DNA of 64,000 bases from Empedobacter sp036647415 (lineage in GTDB: Bacteria; Bacteroidota; Bacteroidia; Flavobacteriales; Weeksellaceae): assembly GCF_036647415.1 (NCBI RefSeq), contig NZ_JAVXKG010000012.1:1-64000 (forward strand), read 5' to 3'. Both the position numbers and the translations under genes were made by a program. Every line of letters begins with the position of its first letter. Position 1 is the stretch's first letter. The notes beneath the pieces are model-generated. The model ran no database searches. It worked only from the letters and a program-made list of their open reading frames with translations, and had not been told where the DNA came from. Below are positions 18,652-27,713 of the stretch, piece after piece.

Positions 18652-19026
18652 ATGAAAAAGTGGATATTATTAATTGTATTGGCAGGTTCTTTTTCTGCTC
18701 ATGCACAACAAGTGAAAGCGAAAACAAATACAACAACTACTCACTCTAAAACAGCAGTTAATGTAAGTGATAGTGATGAAATTTATTCTTATTCGGCAAT
18801 TTTTGACTTAGATAAATCAAATAAAGCAATTAATGAAATAGAAAAAGTTTTTGGAAAAGGAAAAAAGGAAGGAAATTATACGACTTGGCGTGATGGAGAA
18901 AAATTAGAAATAAAAGCACGTGAAGGAAAAATCACGATTGAATTTGAAAAAGGTTCTACCGTTTTATATGAAAAAGTAAAACAATTAGGCGAATCGATTT
19001 CGGAAACTGTCGGAAGTAAAAAATAA
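18652..19026 (+). CDS. Exported protein with one copy of the same small domain
   Basis: The 124-residue protein has a signal peptide ending FSAHAQ, a threonine-rich linker, and one domain: DEIYSYSAIFDLDKSNKAIN, KVFGKGKKEGNYTTWRDGEK and REGKITIEFEKGS. The order of motifs (Y-S-hydrophobic-F, FGK, W-x-x-G, I-x-hydrophobic-E) matches each half of the protein encoded just upstream, so the two are paralogous. A strong terminator follows. Confidence 0.7.
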   Translation: MKKWILLIVLAGSFSAHAQQVKAKTNTTTTHSKTAVNVSDSDEIYSYSAIFDLDKSNKAINEIEKVFGKGKKEGNYTTWRDGEKLEIKAREGKITIEFEKGSTVLYEKVKQLGESISETVGSKK

Positions 19027-19027
19027 C

Positions 19028-19060
19028 AAAAAACGCATCGAAATTTTGATGCGTTTTTTG
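19028..19060. terminator. Bidirectional terminator
   Basis: AAAAAACGCATC (19028-19039) pairs with GATGCGTTTTTT (19048-19059) between two convergent genes. Confidence 0.9.
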
Positions 19061-19079
19061 TTTTCTATAAAGCTGAGTA

Positions 19080-20339
19080 TTATTTTACAAATTCTATTTC
19101 GAAAAGACTCATATTACCACCTCCAACAGCAGTGATGTCTATAGTTTGTGGGGAACCTGAATTTACTGTGTTAACACTAGATGTTCCAGTATCTTCAATG
19201 TATAGTGTTACTCCATTAGTAACAGCAAAATTATAAATGGTGTCCTTAGTTAATCGTGCCATTAATGTGAAATTTTGAGTCATTGGATGTCCATAATAAG
19301 ATTGAGCAGTACCAATAGCAAATATTCCTTTAACAATCCATGTATCGCTTTGGTCAACTAAGCCAAGAACAAATTGACCAAATCCATTTGCACTACTAGC
19401 ATTAGTAGAGGCAAAATCAAATGTAGCAGCCGCACTCATAGATATACGGTAAAGACCTGTTTTTGGAGCCTTAAATCCTCCTGTTGTAGCATCCATATTA
19501 TTACCTGGGTCGTCGTATTTTTCAAAGTTTGATACTTTATATTTTACAGCCCAAGAGGCATCGGTACAATTAGGACTAGGAAAATATTGAGGAGTACCAT
19601 TACCATCATAGCTTACAATAATATTACTACAAGGTGTTTCAAATTGTTGTTTTAATCCACCTCTAAAGATACCGTCTTGTAATTTTCTTTTTACAACGCC
19701 AGTAGCATCTATTACTAAGTTTTCGTCATTTAATTCTATACTTGTATCTACTTTACGTATTCTTGTATCCCCATTTACATCTAACGTATTAGTTGGTGCC
19801 GTATTTCCAATTCCTATCCTATTGTTAGCTGCGTCAACAGATAATGTGTTTCCATCAACAGAGAAAGAATTAACTACAGATCCAGTAAATGCTAATGTAT
19901 TTTCATTTTGGTCGATTGTTGTTGGTTTTATTAATAAACCACCTAATTGAACTTTTTCACCACTTAAACTTAACCCATTATTGGCATTTCTAACTGCAAA
20001 ACCAGTAAGCATTTTAACCCATTTTGTTCCGTCAAAATAATAATAACCTACAGAATTTACATCAACAACCTGTGTTTCACTTGGTTTACTAGATACATCA
20101 CTAGTATTATCTGTTACATAAACAATGCTACCAGTTTGGTTTGTATTAAAAGTGCCGACAAGTTTATTAGCTAATTGCAATTTTGTAAGTTGCGGAGCCA
20201 TAACACCTTCAGGTTTATCATTTGCATTTGCATATTCTTTTACATGTAAAGTTGCCATTGGGGTTTCAGTACTAATCCCAACTTGTGCATTCAATTGACT
20301 GAAACCAATAAGAGTAATGATAGTAATAATTTTTTTCAT
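19080..20339 (-). CDS. Exported surface protein, QVGIS-type N-terminus, C1q/TNF-like end
   Basis: The 419-residue protein has a signal peptide ending QLNAQ, then VGISTETPMATLHVK and EGVMAPQLTKLQL. Mid-protein come WVKMLTGF and a repeat NRIGIGNTAPTNTLDVNGDT. The C-terminal 150 residues have strands such as KTGLYRISMSAAATFDF and MSLFEIEFVK, resembling the C1q/TNF-like beta sandwich seen in other flavobacterial surface proteins; this is inference. It is related in its N-terminal half to the protein at 7998. It is probably displayed at the cell surface. Confidence 0.7.
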   Translation of the reverse strand: MKKIITIITLIGFSQLNAQVGISTETPMATLHVKEYANANDKPEGVMAPQLTKLQLANKLVGTFNTNQTGSIVYVTDNTSDVSSKPSETQVVDVNSVGYYYFDGTKWVKMLTGFAVRNANNGLSLSGEKVQLGGLLIKPTTIDQNENTLAFTGSVVNSFSVDGNTLSVDAANNRIGIGNTAPTNTLDVNGDTRIRKVDTSIELNDENLVIDATGVVKRKLQDGIFRGGLKQQFETPCSNIIVSYDGNGTPQYFPSPNCTDASWAVKYKVSNFEKYDDPGNNMDATTGGFKAPKTGLYRISMSAAATFDFASTNASSANGFGQFVLGLVDQSDTWIVKGIFAIGTAQSYYGHPMTQNFTLMARLTKDTIYNFAVTNGVTLYIEDTGTSSVNTVNSGSPQTIDITAVGGGNMSLFEIEFVK

Positions 20340-20402
20340 AAATTCATAATGATATTAAGGTGTTCAAATTTATTAAAATAAATGACATTACTCATGAAAT
20401 TT

Positions 20403-21632
20403 TTAGTCTTTATAAATCAAATATTTTACTCTAATTTTTTTGAAAGATTCCAGATCTTTTTGCCATGTTGCTTTAATTTCACTTTCCGATAATCCGGCTT
20501 CTATTTGCTTGCGTAAATCATCTGTTCCAGAAAGTTGATCTATCCACAATTTTTTACCGTTCATCGTCCAAAAAGGCTGTTTTGTATTATTTTTATATGC
20601 ATTTATCAACCATTTAAGATTAATTTGAGATTGATAGGGAACTTCCGAAAGATTTTCACCGTAGCACACTTCATCTTTAAATTTTGGACTCGTCGCACCA
20701 GGTTTTGAAGTTGGTGTATACTGATAGGGCATATTTTTAAGAAAAGGCGAACCATAAACCTGAAATTGTAAATCTGTTCCGCGACCTTCATTTACGTTTG
20801 TACCTTCAAATAAACAAGTACTTGGATATAAATTTATTGCTTGCGAATTAGGTAAATTTGGCGATGGTTTTACAGGTAAACTATATTTAGATTGATGTGT
20901 ATAATTAATTAATGGAATGACTTCTAAATCTGCTTTCGCTTTATTTGCCAACCAACCTTCGCCATTTATCATCTGTGCATATTCGCCAATCGTCATTCCA
21001 TAAACAATCGGAACATTGTGCATACCTACAAAAGATTTGAATTCTGACTTCAAAACTGGTCCATCAATATAATGTCCATTCGGATTTGGTCTGTCCAAAA
21101 CAATTACTTTTTTACCATTTTCTGCAGCCGCTTCCATCACATAATGCAACGTAGAAATGTACGTATAGAAACGCGCGCCAACGTCTTGCATGTCAAAAAC
21201 CAATACATCAATATCAGCAATTTGATTCGCTTTTGGTTTTTTATTATCGCCATAAAGTGAAATAATTGGCAAACCTGTTTGCGCATCAACACCAGATTTT
21301 ACTTTTGCACCAGCATCAGCATCACCACGAAAACCATGTTCGGGTGAATAAATTTTTGTCACATTTATTCCATTTTTCAACAATAAATCTACCGTATGTG
21401 TTGTTTTTCCATCAATTGTTGCAATTCCTGTTTGATTGGATACAACGCCAACTTTTTTACCTTTTAATTTTGAGAGATAATTCGTTGTATTTTCTGCTCC
21501 AACAACAATTGGTTTTGTAACAACAGAAGTAGATGAAACCTTTTTTTCTGTTAATGATTTATTTTGAGCATTACTTTGGCTAGCAATAGATAGAAGTAAA
21601 GCAATTGATGTATATTTGACAAAGTTTTTCAT
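20403..21632 (-). CDS. namZ: Exo-beta-N-acetylmuramidase NamZ (DUF1343)
   Basis: The 409-residue protein has a signal peptide and the DUF1343 signature: GKKVGVVSNQTGI, IYSPEHGFRG, VLVFDMQDVGARFYTYI, VLDRPNPNG and LFEGTNVNEGRGTD. NamZ (glycoside hydrolase family 171) removes N-acetylmuramic acid from the non-reducing ends of peptidoglycan fragments. The protein is presumably periplasmic and supports wall recycling. A threonine/lysine-rich linker joins the signal peptide to the catalytic domain. The gene reads leftward after the surface-protein gene with 63 bp between them. Confidence 0.93.
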   Translation of the reverse strand: MKNFVKYTSIALLLSIASQSNAQNKSLTEKKVSSTSVVTKPIVVGAENTTNYLSKLKGKKVGVVSNQTGIATIDGKTTHTVDLLLKNGINVTKIYSPEHGFRGDADAGAKVKSGVDAQTGLPIISLYGDNKKPKANQIADIDVLVFDMQDVGARFYTYISTLHYVMEAAAENGKKVIVLDRPNPNGHYIDGPVLKSEFKSFVGMHNVPIVYGMTIGEYAQMINGEGWLANKAKADLEVIPLINYTHQSKYSLPVKPSPNLPNSQAINLYPSTCLFEGTNVNEGRGTDLQFQVYGSPFLKNMPYQYTPTSKPGATSPKFKDEVCYGENLSEVPYQSQINLKWLINAYKNNTKQPFWTMNGKKLWIDQLSGTDDLRKQIEAGLSESEIKATWQKDLESFKKIRVKYLIYKD

Positions 21633-21790
21633 TTCTTTTTTTTTAATGATATGATTTTGGAAAAATTTATACTATTTAGTTAGTTTAAGTATTTGAAAGA
21701 ATTTAAAATCTGCAAAAAAAACAGGAAAATAAGTAAATACAAAAATTAATAAATAGGCATTATGCCTTAATCTTATAAAAATTATAAATA

Positions 21791-23020
21791 TTGAGTTTTT
21801 CTTGGTGGTTTTCCAAAAAAATTGCGCTTGGTAAAAATACGAAAAATAACCTTTCGAGTATCATTATTCGAATAGGTCAAATTGCTGTAGCATTGGGTTT
21901 AATTGTTTCATTGATTACAATTTCGACAGGAGTTGGAGCGCGAATTGCGATTAAAGAAAAATTGGCCGATTTCAACGGACATATTACCATCAAAAATTAT
22001 AACAGCAATACATCGTTAAATTCAGATTCTATTTCTATTAATCAGAAGTTTTATCCAAAATTTAAAGAAGTTCCAGAAATTGTTCATGTTCAGGCAATCG
22101 CTAATAAAAGTGGTGTTATTCGAACAAAAGAAAATTTTAGCGGTGTTGTTTTCAAAGGTGTCGGAACGGATTATGACACGGTTCGTTTTCATAAATTTTT
22201 GGTAAAAGGGCATTTTCCTAAAATCAACAATGATTCTATAATGAATGATGTTGTGTTGTCTAAAAAAATTGCGGACGAAATGAAATTAGACGTTGATAGC
22301 TCGTTTGTTATGTATTTTGTACAAGATGATAGCACGCCAATTTATCGTCGTTTCAAGATTTCTGGATTGTATAAAACAGACATCAAAAATTTTGACGATG
22401 TTATTATGTTAGGCGATTTGAAACATGTTCAGCGCCTTAATCGTTGGGATTCTACAACAATTGGTGGTTTCGAACTATTTGTAAATGATGTCGAAAATAT
22501 AGATCCTGTTGCAAAACGTGTAAATGATTTGCTTCCGTACAATTTAACGTCAGAATCAGCAACATCTTCGTTTGCCCAAATTAATGATTGGATCACAATT
22601 TTTGATAAAAATATTATGATTATCGTCTTTATTATGCTTTTTGTAGTCGTAATTAACATGGTAATGGTTCTTTTAATTTTGATTTTAGAACGCACACATT
22701 CTATCGGAATTCTGAAAGCATTTGGTGCAACAAATTGGCGAATCCGAAAATTATTCATCAATTATGCTTTATTTATTATGTTACCTGGATTAATAGCAGG
22801 AAATGTAATTGGACTTGGATTATTATTCATTCAAAAATATTTCGGAATAATAAAACTTCCACCTGAAAACTACTATTTATCCACTGCGCCAGTTTATTTG
22901 GATGTAGGATCAATTATATTATTAAACGTTGGAGCTTTATTAGTTTGTGCAATTGTATTACTTTTGCCATCGTATATGATTTCTAAAATTACTCCTGCAA
23001 AAGCAATTAATTTTAGATAA
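21791..23020 (+). CDS. FtsX/LolC-like ABC transporter permease
   Basis: The 409-residue protein has an N-terminal membrane segment (IIRIGQIAVALGLIVSLITI), a large periplasmic MacB-like region, and three C-terminal membrane segments beginning IMIIVFIMLFVVVINMVMVL, with LERTHSIGILKAFGATNWRI. This is the pattern of LolC/E-type lipoprotein release or MacB-type permeases. The start is TTG: an in-frame TAA lies six bases upstream, no ATG is available, and SFSWWFSKKIALGK is the expected first helix region. No ATPase gene is adjacent; the nearby lptB is a different system. Confidence 0.85.
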   Translation: MSFSWWFSKKIALGKNTKNNLSSIIIRIGQIAVALGLIVSLITISTGVGARIAIKEKLADFNGHITIKNYNSNTSLNSDSISINQKFYPKFKEVPEIVHVQAIANKSGVIRTKENFSGVVFKGVGTDYDTVRFHKFLVKGHFPKINNDSIMNDVVLSKKIADEMKLDVDSSFVMYFVQDDSTPIYRRFKISGLYKTDIKNFDDVIMLGDLKHVQRLNRWDSTTIGGFELFVNDVENIDPVAKRVNDLLPYNLTSESATSSFAQINDWITIFDKNIMIIVFIMLFVVVINMVMVLLILILERTHSIGILKAFGATNWRIRKLFINYALFIMLPGLIAGNVIGLGLLFIQKYFGIIKLPPENYYLSTAPVYLDVGSIILLNVGALLVCAIVLLLPSYMISKITPAKAINFR

Positions 23021-23053
23021 AATTTAATCGTTTAAACTAAAAAATAGAATAAA

Positions 23054-24415
23054 ATGAAATACGCAAACAATATATTAGAAACGATAGGTAACACGCCTTT
23101 GGTTAAAATTAATCACATTACAAAGGATTTACCATGTACTGTTTTAGCAAAAGTAGAATATTTTAACCCAGGTTCTTCATGTAAAGATCGTATGGCGCTT
23201 AAAATGGTGGAAGATGCAGAAAAAGACGGACGTTTGGTTCCTGGAGGTACAATTATCGAAGGAACTTCTGGTAACACAGGAATGGGATTGGCTTTGGCTG
23301 CGGTTATCAAAGGTTACAAATTGATTTGTGTAATTACAGATAAACAATCCAAAGAAAAAATGGATATTTTGCGTGCGGTTGGTGCTAAAGTTGTGGTTTG
23401 TCCTACAGATGTTGAGCCAACAGATCCACGTTCTTATTATTCAGTTTCGAAACGTTTGGCACAAGAAACGCCAAATGGTTGGTATGTAAATCAGTACGAT
23501 AATCCATCAAATGCACAAGCAAATTATGAGCAAACTGGACCAGAAATTTGGGAACAAACAGAAGGGAAAGTAACACATTTTATTGTTGGAGTAGGTACGG
23601 GTGGAACAATTTCTGGAGTTGGAAAATACTTGAAAGAAAAAAATCCGAACGTTAAAATTTGGGGAGTTGATACATATGGATCAGTTTTCAAAAAATATAA
23701 AGAAACAGGAATTTTCGACGAAAATGAAGTATATTCTTACGTAACAGAAGGTATTGGTGAAGATATTTTGCCAGAAAACGTAGATTTTGATATTATTGAT
23801 GGATTTACAAAAGTTACCGATAAAGATGCTGCTGTTTATACGCGTCGTTTAGCATTAGAAGAAGGATTATTTGTAGGAATGTCTTCTGGTTCTGCGATAA
23901 AAGGATTATTACAAATGAAGGACGAATTTGGTCCAGATGATGTTGTGGTTGTTTTATTTCACGATTCAGGTTCTCGTTATGTTGGAAAAATATTTAATGA
24001 TGATTGGATGCGCGACAGAGGTTACTTAGAAGAAGAAGTAAAAACTGCTGTTGATTTAATCAAAGAACATATTGACAAACCATTGTTAACAGTTCGTACA
24101 GAGGAATTAGCTGCTCATGCAATTGACCGTATGCGTCGTTTCAAAATCTCTCAAATTCCAGTAATGGATATCAACGGATTTGTAGGTTCTTTGGATGAAT
24201 CAGATTTGTTTCAAGCATTTTTAGAAGATAGAAATGTAGCTGATAAACCAGTTCATGAAATCATGGGAAAACCTTTCCCAATTGTTAAAGCAAATGCTTC
24301 GATAGAGGAAGTTTCAAAATTGATTACAAAAGATAATCAGGCAGTTTTAATCGAATTAGAAAACGGGAAATATCATATCATCACAAAATATGATATTATC
24401 AACGCAATTAAATAA
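23054..24415 (+). CDS. Cystathionine beta-synthase-like PLP enzyme with CBS pair
   Basis: The 453-residue protein is a fold-type II PLP enzyme: ETIGNTPLVKIN, the PLP lysine in NPGSSCKDRM (Lys44), EGTSGNTGMGLALAA and GVGTGGTISGVGKYLKEK. Residues about 335-453 form two CBS repeats (LLTVRTEELAAHAIDRM, IPVMDINGFVG). The whole matches bacterial cystathionine beta-synthase or cysteine synthase with regulatory CBS domains. It condenses serine (or O-acetylserine) with homocysteine or sulfide. The true acceptor cannot be decided by sequence alone. It is 24 bp ahead of lptB. Confidence 0.9.
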   Translation: MKYANNILETIGNTPLVKINHITKDLPCTVLAKVEYFNPGSSCKDRMALKMVEDAEKDGRLVPGGTIIEGTSGNTGMGLALAAVIKGYKLICVITDKQSKEKMDILRAVGAKVVVCPTDVEPTDPRSYYSVSKRLAQETPNGWYVNQYDNPSNAQANYEQTGPEIWEQTEGKVTHFIVGVGTGGTISGVGKYLKEKNPNVKIWGVDTYGSVFKKYKETGIFDENEVYSYVTEGIGEDILPENVDFDIIDGFTKVTDKDAAVYTRRLALEEGLFVGMSSGSAIKGLLQMKDEFGPDDVVVVLFHDSGSRYVGKIFNDDWMRDRGYLEEEVKTAVDLIKEHIDKPLLTVRTEELAAHAIDRMRRFKISQIPVMDINGFVGSLDESDLFQAFLEDRNVADKPVHEIMGKPFPIVKANASIEEVSKLITKDNQAVLIELENGKYHIITKYDIINAIK

Positions 24416-24439
24416 CAAAATATCTATCTTTGGAGTGAT

Positions 24440-25174
24440 ATGGGAATTGTATTAAAAGGACAGAATTTAGTAAAAGACTACGGTAAGAAACACGTTGTGA
24501 AAAATGTGTCTTTTCAGGTAGAACAAGGAGAAATTATCGGATTATTAGGACCAAATGGTGCTGGTAAAACAACTTCTTTCTATATGATTGTTGGTTTGGT
24601 AAAAGCAACGCAAGGTAAGGTTTTCATGGATAAACATGATATCACGAGCGATGCAATGTACAAACGAGCACAGAAAGGAATTGGATATTTGGCACAAGAA
24701 GCGTCAGTTTTTCGTAAACTTTCTGTAGAAGATAATGTTAAATCTGTATTACAATTTACGAAACTATCCAAAAAAGAGCAGCAAATGCGTACAGATGCTT
24801 TGATAGAAGAATTTTCTTTGGAGCATGTTCGTAAAAACCGTGGAGATTTACTTTCTGGTGGAGAGCGTCGTCGTTGCGAAATTGCACGATGTTTAGCAAC
24901 AGAGCCAAATTTTATTTTATTAGATGAGCCTTTTGCTGGAGTTGACCCTATTGCGGTAGAAGATATTCAGAAGATTGTAAGATCATTAAAAGAAAAAAAT
25001 ATCGGAATCTTGATTACAGATCATAATGTTTCTCAGACATTAGCGATTACCGATAAAACATATATTATGTTCGAAGGTAAAATCTTGAAAGAAGGTTCGC
25101 CAGAAGAATTAGCAAACGATGAAGACGTTCGTCGTGTTTATCTTGGTGAAAACTTTATGTATCAACAGATATAA
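24440..25174 (+). CDS. lptB: LPS export ABC transporter ATPase LptB
   Basis: The 244-residue ATPase has Walker A GPNGAGKTT, Q-loop YLAQEASVFRKLSVEDNV, signature LSGGERRRCEIARCLA, Walker B FILLDEPFAGVDP and H-loop ITDHNV. The GVDPIAVEDIQKIVR stretch and length are typical of LptB, which powers lipopolysaccharide transfer from the inner membrane through LptFG. It closely follows the CBS enzyme gene and ends at a terminator. LptF/G are not in this window. Confidence 0.95.
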   Translation: MGIVLKGQNLVKDYGKKHVVKNVSFQVEQGEIIGLLGPNGAGKTTSFYMIVGLVKATQGKVFMDKHDITSDAMYKRAQKGIGYLAQEASVFRKLSVEDNVKSVLQFTKLSKKEQQMRTDALIEEFSLEHVRKNRGDLLSGGERRRCEIARCLATEPNFILLDEPFAGVDPIAVEDIQKIVRSLKEKNIGILITDHNVSQTLAITDKTYIMFEGKILKEGSPEELANDEDVRRVYLGENFMYQQI

Positions 25175-25194
25175 ATTACAATATAGTATTTTCT

Positions 25195-25222
25195 AAACCA
25201 CTCAATTTTGAGTGGTTTTTTT
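25195..25222 (+). terminator. Intrinsic terminator after lptB
   Basis: AAACCACTCA (25195-25204) pairs with TGAGTGGTTT (25209-25218), with a T-run after it. Confidence 0.9.
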
Positions 25223-25328
25223 ATTTTAATCCATCTGTCATTCCAACTTGAAAAGCTACTATAAATAAGATAACAATAAGTGGTATTAAGATTATTAATA
25301 GCCAATTTGTAGATTCGTTTTTTATCAT
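25221..25328 (-). CDS. Small single-helix membrane protein (35 aa)
   Basis: A leftward ATG at 25328 opens 35 codons: a short polar start (MIKNESTNW), one strong membrane helix (LLIILIPLIVILFIVAF), and QVGMTDGLK. The stop codon lies at the foot of the lptB terminator. Hydrophobicity and clean ends suggest a real small protein. There is no homology evidence I can give. Confidence 0.45.
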   Translation of the reverse strand: MIKNESTNWLLIILIPLIVILFIVAFQVGMTDGLK

Positions 25329-25446
25329 ATTTTATGATTTGATTAAATGTATGAAATAAAATTAAGATTTCCTTAAATCTTATGTTGTAAGAGATTTGTT
25401 AGTTTCTTTTATTTATATTTAAGTATCAAAACCTATAACTAAATAA

Positions 25447-26226
25447 ATGCTTAGACTTAACTATTACTTGGCTTTCTTTTTAGCCTTTTTTATACTGAAT
25501 GCTTGTACACAAGAAGAAGATTCTGTAAAAGACTCTAAAACATCGCAAAATAAAGGCGGAGTTGTTTTAACTTTTGATGATGATTATGTAGACGATTGGT
25601 TTAATGTAAACATCAAATTGAAACAATACAATTGGAAAGGAACTTTTTATATAACACATTTTGATAAGTTAACAACAAGTCAAATTCAAGAATTAAAATA
25701 TTTACAAAAAAACGGAAGCGAAATTGCAGCACATGGACTACATCATATCAAAACAGTTGATTTTATTAAACAAAATGGTGATGATAAGTTTATTCATCAA
25801 GAAATATTACCAATGTTAGATTTGATGAAACAAAAAGGATTTAATGCAATAGATTTTTCTTATCCGTATGGAAATAGAAATGTAGAATCAGATCAATTGT
25901 TATTGAAATATTTCAAGACAATTCGTGGTACAACTTATGGTAATGAAGCACCAAATTTGCAAAATTGTTATTACAATAAAAATAACTTAATTTATGGTTT
26001 AGGATTAGATAATAGTTATTCTCATTTTAATATGTCATACTATTTATCATTGTTGCAATATGCAAAAGAGCATAATAAAGTGGTGATATTTTATGCGCAT
26101 AAAACTGTGGCGAAAGCAACAAAAGAATACGAAACAGAATTTAATACACTCGAGCAGATTTGTAAGTTTGTAAAGAATAATAATATGAAATTTTATACAG
26201 TTTCAGATTTAGATAAAATTAAATAA
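25447..26226 (+). CDS. Polysaccharide deacetylase-like lipoprotein
   Basis: The 259-residue protein has a lipobox FILNAC (Cys20) and then a NodB-homology fold: VVLTFDDDYVDDW supplies the catalytic and metal aspartates, and AAHGLHHI gives the two metal histidines. DFSYPYGNRN and IFYAHKT are the later motifs. Such enzymes remove acetyl groups from N-acetylated polysaccharides. The protein would be anchored to a membrane facing the periplasm or surface. It ends at a 21-bp terminator stem shared with the convergent gene. Confidence 0.88.
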   Translation: MLRLNYYLAFFLAFFILNACTQEEDSVKDSKTSQNKGGVVLTFDDDYVDDWFNVNIKLKQYNWKGTFYITHFDKLTTSQIQELKYLQKNGSEIAAHGLHHIKTVDFIKQNGDDKFIHQEILPMLDLMKQKGFNAIDFSYPYGNRNVESDQLLLKYFKTIRGTTYGNEAPNLQNCYYNKNNLIYGLGLDNSYSHFNMSYYLSLLQYAKEHNKVVIFYAHKTVAKATKEYETEFNTLEQICKFVKNNNMKFYTVSDLDKIK

Positions 26227-26269
26227 AAAGCAAAAACCTCAAATCTTAGATTTGAGGTTTTTGCTTTTT
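26225..26269. terminator. Bidirectional terminator with 21-bp stem
   Basis: A 21-bp perfect stem with a 3-nt loop joins 26225-26245 to 26249-26269, with the core AACCTCAAATC / GATTTGAGGTT. It lies between convergent genes and touches both stop codons. Confidence 0.92.
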
Positions 26270-26510
26270 ATAAATCAACGTAAATAATATTTCCTTTCTG
26301 ATTTACTGTATTTTTAAAATATAAAAAAAGGTCTTGTATATCAAATCGTCTAAAACTGATAAGTTGGATTTCTGGGTTATTTGGTAATTGATAAGTCATT
26401 TCAAAATTTAACATATTTCCGAAACCAGAACTTTCTATTTTTTCTACCAAAATACCAATAGATTCTAATCGTTCTATCAAACGACTTATTTCCAAATCAT
26501 TATGTCTCAT
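26268..26510 (-). CDS. Hypothetical protein (80 aa)
   Basis: The small soluble protein MRHNDLEISRLIERLES... ends KNTVNQKGNIIYVDL. It has an amphipathic N-terminal helix and no export signal. I do not recognise the family. It shares a terminator with the deacetylase gene. The start is the only ATG in frame near the open frame's beginning. Confidence 0.55.
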   Translation of the reverse strand: MRHNDLEISRLIERLESIGILVEKIESSGFGNMLNFEMTYQLPNNPEIQLISFRRFDIQDLFLYFKNTVNQKGNIIYVDL

Positions 26511-26609
26511 ACTGCCTAAAGCTCACTAATTATGCGGCCTCAAAGCTAAAACTTAATTAGAAAATAATTCATTTTTATTTTAAAAAATTTACACTGTAAT
26601 GCTTTATAT

Positions 26610-27131
26610 TTATTTTAGTTCTTTTTTCAAGAAAATGACGATATCATTTATAGTTTCAAATTGTTTTACACCGTATTTTTCAGCGGTAATATCAACATTT
26701 CCTTTTCTCCAAAAACCTTCAGGACAAACAATCAAAAGTTTTCCAGTTCTTGCATATAGTCCCATTTCTAACAAACTGATTGGGCTTTTAGAATCTTTTC
26801 CAAAATACATAATAATATAATTTGCTTGCTCCAAAGCATTCAATTCCCACTCAACTTGTTTACGAAATTCAGGCTCCTCTTTTATGGGTTTCCAAGCGGT
26901 ATTCCAGTCATCACGTCGTGGATTAAGTAAAATAATATGTTCATTTTTTAACTCATTACTAACTTTCGCTTGCCAATCTTCGGAATTTCCCATATCAATT
27001 GTTCCACCCAAAAATATTTTTGTTTTATCGGATTGAGCAGGAATAAGATTAGGCGATTTTATTTCGATTGCTTGTGCAGAAACAATTATACTCAACAATG
27101 AAATGATGATAGAAAAAAGAATAGTTTTCAT
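26610..27131 (-). CDS. Secreted nucleoside 2-deoxyribosyltransferase-like protein
   Basis: Starting at 27131, the 173-residue protein has a signal peptide MKTILFSIIISLLSIIVSAQ. A Rossmann-like domain follows: KIFLGGTIDMGNSEDWQ, ILLNPRRDDWNTAW, VEWELNALEQANYIIMYFG and SPISLLEMGLYA. These match the nucleoside 2-deoxyribosyltransferase-like family, including the glutamate in SLLEMGLYA at the nucleophile position. Such enzymes are normally cytosolic and move deoxyribose between bases, so an exported copy is odd. The open frame extends 58 codons upstream, but those residues look like non-coding lysine/phenylalanine-rich sequence. Confidence 0.78.
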   Translation of the reverse strand: MKTILFSIIISLLSIIVSAQAIEIKSPNLIPAQSDKTKIFLGGTIDMGNSEDWQAKVSNELKNEHIILLNPRRDDWNTAWKPIKEEPEFRKQVEWELNALEQANYIIMYFGKDSKSPISLLEMGLYARTGKLLIVCPEGFWRKGNVDITAEKYGVKQFETINDIVIFLKKELK

Positions 27132-27267
27132 TAATTTTTTTGCAAAAATAAGATAGAATATTTTTTTTTGAAATGATTTATACGATACTTTTAATTTGTG
27201 AAGATGAGAAAGAGAATTAGATAAAATAAAAAAGCTGAAAATCGAATAGATTTTCAGCTTCAAAAAA

Positions 27268-27402
27268 TTACTTTTTAGCTTTCTTAGCAGGTTTTTCTTC
27301 AACAACTTCGTCTTCGTAATAATACTTGTTCCGTGGTCGTTTTACACCATAAGAGCCATTTACAATTTTTCCTCTTTTTGATTTTTTATCTCCTTTTCCC
27401 AT
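27268..27402 (-). CDS. 30S ribosomal protein THX
   Basis: The 44-residue basic protein starts MGKGDKKSKRGKIVNGSYG and continues VKRPRNKYYYEDE. This is the THX (bS31-like) family: a short, arginine/lysine-rich peptide that fits in the head of the small ribosomal subunit in Thermus and Bacteroidota. A lysine-rich C-terminal tail (EEKPAKKAKK) follows. It is leftward and close to the secreted transferase gene. It is too short for most gene finders but the core is diagnostic. Confidence 0.9.
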   Translation of the reverse strand: MGKGDKKSKRGKIVNGSYGVKRPRNKYYYEDEVVEEKPAKKAKK

Positions 27403-27554
27403 CTAAAGTGTTTTAAATTAATAAATTTGATAATATTACAACAAGATAATTAAATCATTTTATTTAGCAAAAGTTTTACTATAACTTTTAGAAAACGCGT
27501 AATTTTGCGACATCATTTGGCGTTGCTGAATTTTAATTTTATAGAACAAAAAGA

Positions 27555-27710
27555 ATGAGTAGAAATACAGATGCGAATAAAAAAGCTGTAAAAGCGAAAA
27601 AAGCACAAAAAAGAAAAAAGGTTAAAGATGAAGAAGCGGAGCGTAGAGCGCGTTTAAAAGAAATTAACCGAATTTTTAACGAAAAAAATAAATCAGAAAA
27701 CGAAGATTAA
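27555..27710 (+). CDS. Small basic helical protein upstream of sbcD (51 aa)
   Basis: MSRNTDANKKAVKAKKAQKR is followed by a charged helix rich in Lys, Glu and Arg (DEEAERRARLKEINRIFNEK). The stop codon is three bases ahead of the sbcD start, so the two are co-transcribed and perhaps translationally coupled. No family is recognised. The composition suggests a nucleic-acid- or ribosome-binding peptide, which is inference. Confidence 0.6.
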   Translation: MSRNTDANKKAVKAKKAQKRKKVKDEEAERRARLKEINRIFNEKNKSENED

Positions 27711-27713
27711 ATA

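Noticed and set aside
21266..21520. Histidine-rich ORF antisense to namZ
   Set aside because: It is a codon shadow of a confident gene on the other strand.
27132..27305. N-terminal extension of the deoxyribosyltransferase-like protein
   Set aside because: The extension is lysine/phenylalanine-rich and would bury the signal peptide 58 residues inside the protein.
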